Assembly (NCBI GenBank): GCA_023257325.1
Contig: JALRCP010000117.1
Coordinates: forward strand, 1-13,840
DNA: 13,840 nucleotides
Origin: Polynucleobacter sp.
GTDB taxonomy: Bacteria > Pseudomonadota > Gammaproteobacteria > Burkholderiales > Burkholderiaceae
Reading direction: 5' to 3'
Under the pieces are notes generated by a model, which made no database searches, had not been told where the DNA came from, and saw only the letters and a list, made by a program, of their open reading frames with translations. Each line of letters begins with the position of its first letter. Position 1 is the stretch's first letter. The position numbers and the translations under genes are program-made. Shown here piece by piece: positions 8,679 to 13,840 of this stretch.

Positions 8679-9844
8679 TGAATCGTTGGTTATTACCTGA
8701 AAATATCGCGGATGTGCTGCCGTCTGAGGCACGCAAGATTGAAGAATTGCGTCGTACCTTATTAGATCGTTTCCAGTGCTATGGCTACGAACTGGTAATG
8801 CCACCGATGTTGGAGTATTTAGATTCTTTGCTAACTGGCTCTGGACAAGATTTAAATCTAAAAACTTTTAAACTTGTTGATCAGATGTCAGGTCGCACTC
8901 TGGGTTTACGAGCTGATATGACCCCTCAGGTGGCCCGTATTGATGCTCATTTGCTAAACCGTCAAGGTGTGACGCGTCTTTGCTATGCAGGCTCTATTCT
9001 TCACACATTGGCGGCTGCGGGTTCGAGTTCTAGAGAGCAGCTTCAATTAGGGGCTGAAATTTACGGGCATGAGGGCTTAGAGGCTGATTTAGAGATTCAG
9101 ACTCTTCTAAATGATGTTTTGCACCGTTCAGAGGTGGGCGAGGTGACTTTGGATATGAGTCATGCTGGCCTTTTGACTGCGATTTTGGGTGATTACAAAC
9201 CGGATGCGGAAGCTTTGGACGCTCTGTACTCTAATTTACAAACCAAGGATTTACCTGGCTTGAAAGAATTGGTATCTGACTGGCCTGCCAATATTCGGGA
9301 GGCTGTTTTGAATTTGGCTGGTTTAAGCGGTCAACCTCAACAAGTGTTGTCTTTGGCTGAAAAGTCTTTGCCGAAAACTACTGCCGTTCAAGCCGCTTTA
9401 ACGCAGCTTAAGAGTTTGTGCGAGGCGATTGCTGCTTTAAAAAATGCGCCTCAATTGAATTTGGATTTGTCTGATTTGCGTGGTTATCAGTATCACAGTG
9501 GTGTGATGTTTGCCGCTTATGTGGCGGGCCTTCCCGGAGCGATCGCTCGAGGTGGTCGCTATGATATGGTGGGTCAGGCCTTTGGTCGCTCGCGGCCTGC
9601 AACAGGATTCTCTTTAGATATCATGACTTTAGCTAGGATTTCTAAAAAGGATTCTAGGAGAAATGCGATTTTGGCACCTTGGTCAAGCGATGTTGATTTG
9701 TCGAAAGAAATTGATGAATTGCGTGCTAAAGGGGAAGTGGTTATCCAATTGTTACCAGGTCATGAGCAGGATGGCGAGGAGTTTCGCTGTGATCGTGAGC
9801 TAGTCAATCAAAAAGGTGCATGGGTCATCAAGACAAGAGCGTAA
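8678..9844 (+). CDS. hisZ: HisZ, ATP phosphoribosyltransferase regulatory subunit
   Basis: HisZ is a catalytically inactive HisRS paralogue that joins the short form of HisG to make the first enzyme of histidine biosynthesis. The 388-residue product has a class II synthetase-like core: [11 protein letters not shown] with R78 in the motif 2 position, RGYQYH at 268-273 in place of the RGLDYY of HisRS, and GGRYD at 292-296. It lacks the HisRS anticodon-binding domain; the C-terminus is a short segment (SDVDLSKEI to WVIKTRA). These features favour HisZ over a second HisS. Its presence implies a short-form hisG elsewhere in the genome. The start overlaps the hflC stop by one base, and purA begins 46 bases after its end. 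The location between hflC and purA is typical of betaproteobacteria rather than of a his operon. Confidence 0.95.
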   Translation: MNRWLLPENIADVLPSEARKIEELRRTLLDRFQCYGYELVMPPMLEYLDSLLTGSGQDLNLKTFKLVDQMSGRTLGLRADMTPQVARIDAHLLNRQGVTRLCYAGSILHTLAAAGSSSREQLQLGAEIYGHEGLEADLEIQTLLNDVLHRSEVGEVTLDMSHAGLLTAILGDYKPDAEALDALYSNLQTKDLPGLKELVSDWPANIREAVLNLAGLSGQPQQVLSLAEKSLPKTTAVQAALTQLKSLCEAIAALKNAPQLNLDLSDLRGYQYHSGVMFAAYVAGLPGAIARGGRYDMVGQAFGRSRPATGFSLDIMTLARISKKDSRRNAILAPWSSDVDLSKEIDELRAKGEVVIQLLPGHEQDGEEFRCDRELVNQKGAWVIKTRA

Positions 9845-9869
9845 AATGCTCGTTTGCACTTTTTTCTAA

Positions 9870-11237
<1,368 letters not shown>

Positions 11238-11263
11238 GAAGCATTTATAGTTTCTTCAATCCC

Positions 11264-11299
11264 AAAACGGCGCCTTTTTATCAAGGCGCCGTTTTCGTT
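11264..11299 (+). terminator. Rho-independent terminator after purA
   Basis: A perfect 13-base-pair inverted repeat, AAAACGGCGCCTT (11264-11276) with AAGGCGCCGTTTT (11283-11295), encloses the six-base loop TTTATC. The 3' arm ends in TTTT, followed by CGTTT. The core ACGGCGCC/GGCGCCGT is GC-rich, and the A-run on the 5' side makes the structure look bidirectional. It ends the hfq-to-purA block and separates it from rnr, so rnr probably has its own promoter in the 45 bases after the terminator. Confidence 0.92.
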
Positions 11300-11344
11300 T
11301 GATAAATTATTTTGAAATGACACATTCTTATAAGACAATGGGGT

Positions 11345-13801
11345 ATGACTAAAAAAAGCACTAAAGAGACCCTGGTTTTATCAGAGGCCAAAGCAAGAAA
11401 ATTACCTGAAAAGCAAGGAACTGTCCAAGGTCACCGAGATGGTTTTGGATTTGTCATTCCTGACGATGGTGGTGAGGATATTTTTCTCAACGAACGCGAA
11501 ATGTCTCGCGTCATGCACCACGATAAGGTGATCGTCAAAGTTTCTGGTGTGGATCGGAGGGGGCGACCTGAAGGTCAAATCAGCGAAGTTATTCTACATG
11601 CCAATCAATTTGTCATTGGTCGTTTGCTCAACGAAAATGGTGTCTTAATTTGCGCACCTGAAGACAAACGGATTGGCCACGATATTTTGATCCCACCTAA
11701 AGGACAAGGTACTGCCAAATTAGGTCAAGTCGTTTCTGTTGAAATCATTGATTATCCTGACAGTTATCGTCAGGCTGTAGGACGCGTGGTTGAGGTTTTG
11801 GGTGAAATTGATGATCCAGGAATGGAAATAGAAATTGCAGTCCGCAAGTACGGAGTTCCTCATCAATTTTCACCATCGGCTATGAAAGAAGCCGAGGCTT
11901 TACCAGATGAGATCCGTGAGGAAGATTTAGAGGGGCGCATTGATCTAAGAGATATTCCTTTGGTCACCATTGATGGTGAGGATGCGAGAGATTTTGACGA
12001 TGCCGTGTATTGCGAACCTGTGACTTGGGGAAAGTCCAAGGCTTGGCGCTTAATTGTGGCCATTGCTGACGTGTCCCATTATGTTAAACCAGGTCATCCC
12101 TTGGACAGCGATGCCATTACGCGTGCCACATCGGTTTACTTTCCGCGTCGGGTTATTCCGATGTTGCCGGAAAAAATATCAAATGGTCTGTGTTCTCTAA
12201 AACCAGAAGTGGATCGCTTGTGCATGGTGTGTGACGCCGTGATTGATGCTGAAGGTGAGGTGCAAGCCTATCAGTTTTATCCAGCCGTGATGCATTCTGC
12301 TCAACGTTTTACTTACAACACCGTTTGGGAGATTTTAAGCAACAGCAATGGACCTGAAGCGGCACGTTTTAAGCATTTAAAGAAAAATTTGGATCGTTTG
12401 TACAGTTTGTATAAAGTCTTACGTGCTGCACGCGATAAACGTGGCGCGATTGATTTTGAAACCACTGAAACGCAAATTATTAGCAATGCTTTGGGCAAAA
12501 TTGAACGTATTGAACCAAGGGTTCGCAATGATGCTCATCGTGTGATTGAAGAATGCATGCTAGCAGCGAACGTTTGTGCCGCTGATTTTTTAGATAAGAA
12601 TGGACATGCTTCTTTATTCCGTGTTCATGCTGAGCCATCGGCTGAAAAATTAATGACCTTAAAGCAGGTGCTTCGAACTGCAGGTCTTCATTTAGGAGGC
12701 TCAGAAAAACCAAGGCCCAAAGACTTTGCCAAATTAATTGAAGAAATTAAACCCAGACCTGATGCGGGCATGTTGCAGTCTGTGGTTTTACGTTCTATGC
12801 AGCAAGCGGTCTATCAACCAGATAACTACGGTCATTTTGGCTTGGCTTATCAGGCTTATGCACACTTCACAAGCCCAATTCGTCGCTACCCAGATCTATT
12901 GGTGCATCGTGCGATCAAAGCAATCTTGGCGAAAAAGACTTATTCTCCAGCGATTCCAGCTGAGGTGGTGTTGAACTTGGCCATGCCCAAGAGTGGTCCT
13001 GGTCGTGTGAATGCTGCCAACGCCAAAAAATCACAGGAAGAATCTAAAACAAAGTCAGCCACTAAAACCACCCGTGGTGGCAAAGCCAAGCAAGAGGCCT
13101 CAACCGCCATGGCTGCTTGGGCTCAATTGGGTGTTCATTGTTCTTCCAATGAGCGCCGCGCTGACGAGGCATCCCGAGATGTGGAGGCCTGGTTAAAGTG
13201 TTATTACATGCGTGACCATCTGGGACAGGAATATGCTGGAACAATCACTGGGGTGGCCACTTTTGGATTGTTTGTTCAGCTTGAAAGTCTATTTGTTGAA
13301 GGCATGATTCACATCAGTGAACTAGGTGGTGACTATTATCAGTATGACGAGTCGCGCCAGGAACTTCGCGGCGAACGAACAGGAATTCGTTATCGGTTGA
13401 CCGATCGAGTTCATGTGTTGGTTAGTCGTGTTGACCTTGATGCACGCCGGATTGAGTTCAGTTTGGTTAAACCCAATGGTGATCGAAATGGTGTTGCTGG
13501 TGTTGGGGTGAGTGAACGAGATCGCTTTAGTTATGAGAGTGGTCGCGGTGGTCGCTCATCCAAGAGTTCGGCAACTGCTAAAAAATCCTCAAATAAAACA
13601 TTGGCTAGAGGGGGGGCTCATCAAGAGGCTCGTCGATCCAATGCACCTTTGAGTGGCTCTCAGGGTGTTGCGTCAGCCAAATCAAGTACTGGGCGAGGGG
13701 CCAAGAAGACCACTGCTGCAAAAGCTGGTAGAAAACCAAAAAAATCAAGCAATGCCAAATCTAAAGGGCATGAATTAAGTGTTCGTAAAGGTCGTCGCTA
13801 A
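11345..13801 (+). CDS. rnr: RNase R, 3'-5' exoribonuclease
   Basis: RNase R is a processive hydrolytic exoribonuclease that degrades structured RNA, including rRNA and mRNA fragments. The 818-residue product begins almost at the cold-shock domain (GTVQGHRDGFGFV, 25-37), so the N-terminal helix-turn-helix region of E. coli RNase R appears to be missing. A second cold-shock-like part runs to about 190. The RNB catalytic domain contains DGEDARDFDD, with D210, D216, D218 and D219 spaced like the four metal-binding Asp of RNase II. It also has the SPIRRYPDLLVHRA segment with R513. A Lys/Ala/Ser-rich insert lies at about 530-595, before HCSSNERRADEASRD. The S1 domain (about 627-710) includes GTITGVATFGLFVQL. 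The last 100 residues are low-complexity and very basic. ATG 11345 has only a weak GGGG upstream. The stop overlaps the next start by one base. Confidence 0.96.
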   Translation: MTKKSTKETLVLSEAKARKLPEKQGTVQGHRDGFGFVIPDDGGEDIFLNEREMSRVMHHDKVIVKVSGVDRRGRPEGQISEVILHANQFVIGRLLNENGVLICAPEDKRIGHDILIPPKGQGTAKLGQVVSVEIIDYPDSYRQAVGRVVEVLGEIDDPGMEIEIAVRKYGVPHQFSPSAMKEAEALPDEIREEDLEGRIDLRDIPLVTIDGEDARDFDDAVYCEPVTWGKSKAWRLIVAIADVSHYVKPGHPLDSDAITRATSVYFPRRVIPMLPEKISNGLCSLKPEVDRLCMVCDAVIDAEGEVQAYQFYPAVMHSAQRFTYNTVWEILSNSNGPEAARFKHLKKNLDRLYSLYKVLRAARDKRGAIDFETTETQIISNALGKIERIEPRVRNDAHRVIEECMLAANVCAADFLDKNGHASLFRVHAEPSAEKLMTLKQVLRTAGLHLGGSEKPRPKDFAKLIEEIKPRPDAGMLQSVVLRSMQQAVYQPDNYGHFGLAYQAYAHFTSPIRRYPDLLVHRAIKAILAKKTYSPAIPAEVVLNLAMPKSGPGRVNAANAKKSQEESKTKSATKTTRGGKAKQEASTAMAAWAQLGVHCSSNERRADEASRDVEAWLKCYYMRDHLGQEYAGTITGVATFGLFVQLESLFVEGMIHISELGGDYYQYDESRQELRGERTGIRYRLTDRVHVLVSRVDLDARRIEFSLVKPNGDRNGVAGVGVSERDRFSYESGRGGRSSKSSATAKKSSNKTLARGGAHQEARRSNAPLSGSQGVASAKSSTGRGAKKTTAAKAGRKPKKSSNAKSKGHELSVRKGRR
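13787..13791 (+). promoter_or_regulatory. Possible Shine-Dalgarno sequence of the gene after rnr
   Basis: AAAGG inside the last rnr codons lies 9 bases before ATG 13801. It supports translation of the downstream frame, but it falls in Lys/Arg-rich coding sequence where such strings are frequent. Confidence 0.4.
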
Positions 13802-13840
13802 TGTCAGAAAATGAAAAACAATCCAAGCTTTCCCGTGAAT
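13801..13840 (+). CDS. 5' end of next gene, possibly rlmB (23S rRNA Gm2251 methyltransferase)
   Basis: An open frame starts at ATG 13801, overlapping the rnr stop (TAATG), and runs off the window. Only 13 codons are visible (MSENEKQSKLSRE), which hold no recognisable domain. rnr is followed by rlmB, a SpoU-family 2'-O-ribose methyltransferase, in E. coli and many betaproteobacteria. The name is inferred from gene order alone; the visible residues are too few to test it. Confidence 0.5.
   Translation, partial: MSENEKQSKLSRE

Noticed and set aside
8719..8728. GCCGTCTGAG, one base off the Neisseria DNA uptake core GCCGTCTGAA
   Set aside because: It is a single near-match inside hisZ coding sequence (LPSEA) and I noticed no other copy, so chance is the simplest explanation.
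11315..11334. TTGAAA and TATAAG as a -35/-10 promoter pair for rnr
   Set aside because: The spacing is only about 11 bases, too short for a sigma-70 promoter; a promoter is expected in this region but I cannot place it.

Overview
This window is a compact run of housekeeping genes, all on the + strand, from a betaproteobacterium. It is most likely a member of the Burkholderiales with moderate-to-low GC (mid-40s percent by eye); a Polynucleobacter-like genome would fit, but the genus is inference. The evidence is gene order and protein character: ispG-hisS-yfgM-bamB-der runs directly into hfq-hflX-hflK-hflC-hisZ-purA-rnr. HisZ, the Hfq rim sequence RKEH, and a Lys-rich insert plus basic tail in RNase R all fit this group. 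There is no sign of phage, insertion sequences, CRISPR arrays, tRNA or rRNA.

Layout. Positions 1-260 hold the 3' end of ispG (isoprenoid synthesis). hisS (histidyl-tRNA synthetase), a YfgM-type membrane-anchored TPR-like protein, bamB (outer-membrane assembly lipoprotein) and der (ribosome-assembly GTPase) follow up to 4861. The second block starts after a 90-base gap: hfq (RNA chaperone), hflX (ribosome-rescue GTPase), hflK and hflC (membrane complex that modulates FtsH), hisZ (regulatory subunit of ATP phosphoribosyltransferase) and purA (adenylosuccinate synthetase). A strong intrinsic terminator at 11264-11299 closes this block. rnr (RNase R) follows, and its stop codon overlaps the start of another reading frame that runs off the window and is probably rlmB by gene order.

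How the genes work together. There is no single pathway. Three themes are visible: translation and RNA metabolism (hisS, der, hfq, hflX, rnr), envelope protein biogenesis and quality control (yfgM, bamB, hflK, hflC), and biosynthesis (ispG, hisZ, purA). Tight spacing supports co-transcription: 1-base overlaps at yfgM/bamB, hflC/hisZ and rnr/next gene, an 8-base overlap at hflX/hflK, and gaps of 6 and 12 bases at hfq/hflX and hflK/hflC. hisS and hisZ lie about 7 kb apart and share the class II synthetase fold.

No stretch above 300 bases lacks a gene; the longest gap is 107 bases (purA to rnr). I found no previously undescribed system. The items worth a second look are modest: the low-complexity insert and tail of RNase R, the NKxE variant in the first G domain of Der, the fusion of two clusters that are separate in E. 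coli, and a few start-codon and leader questions.
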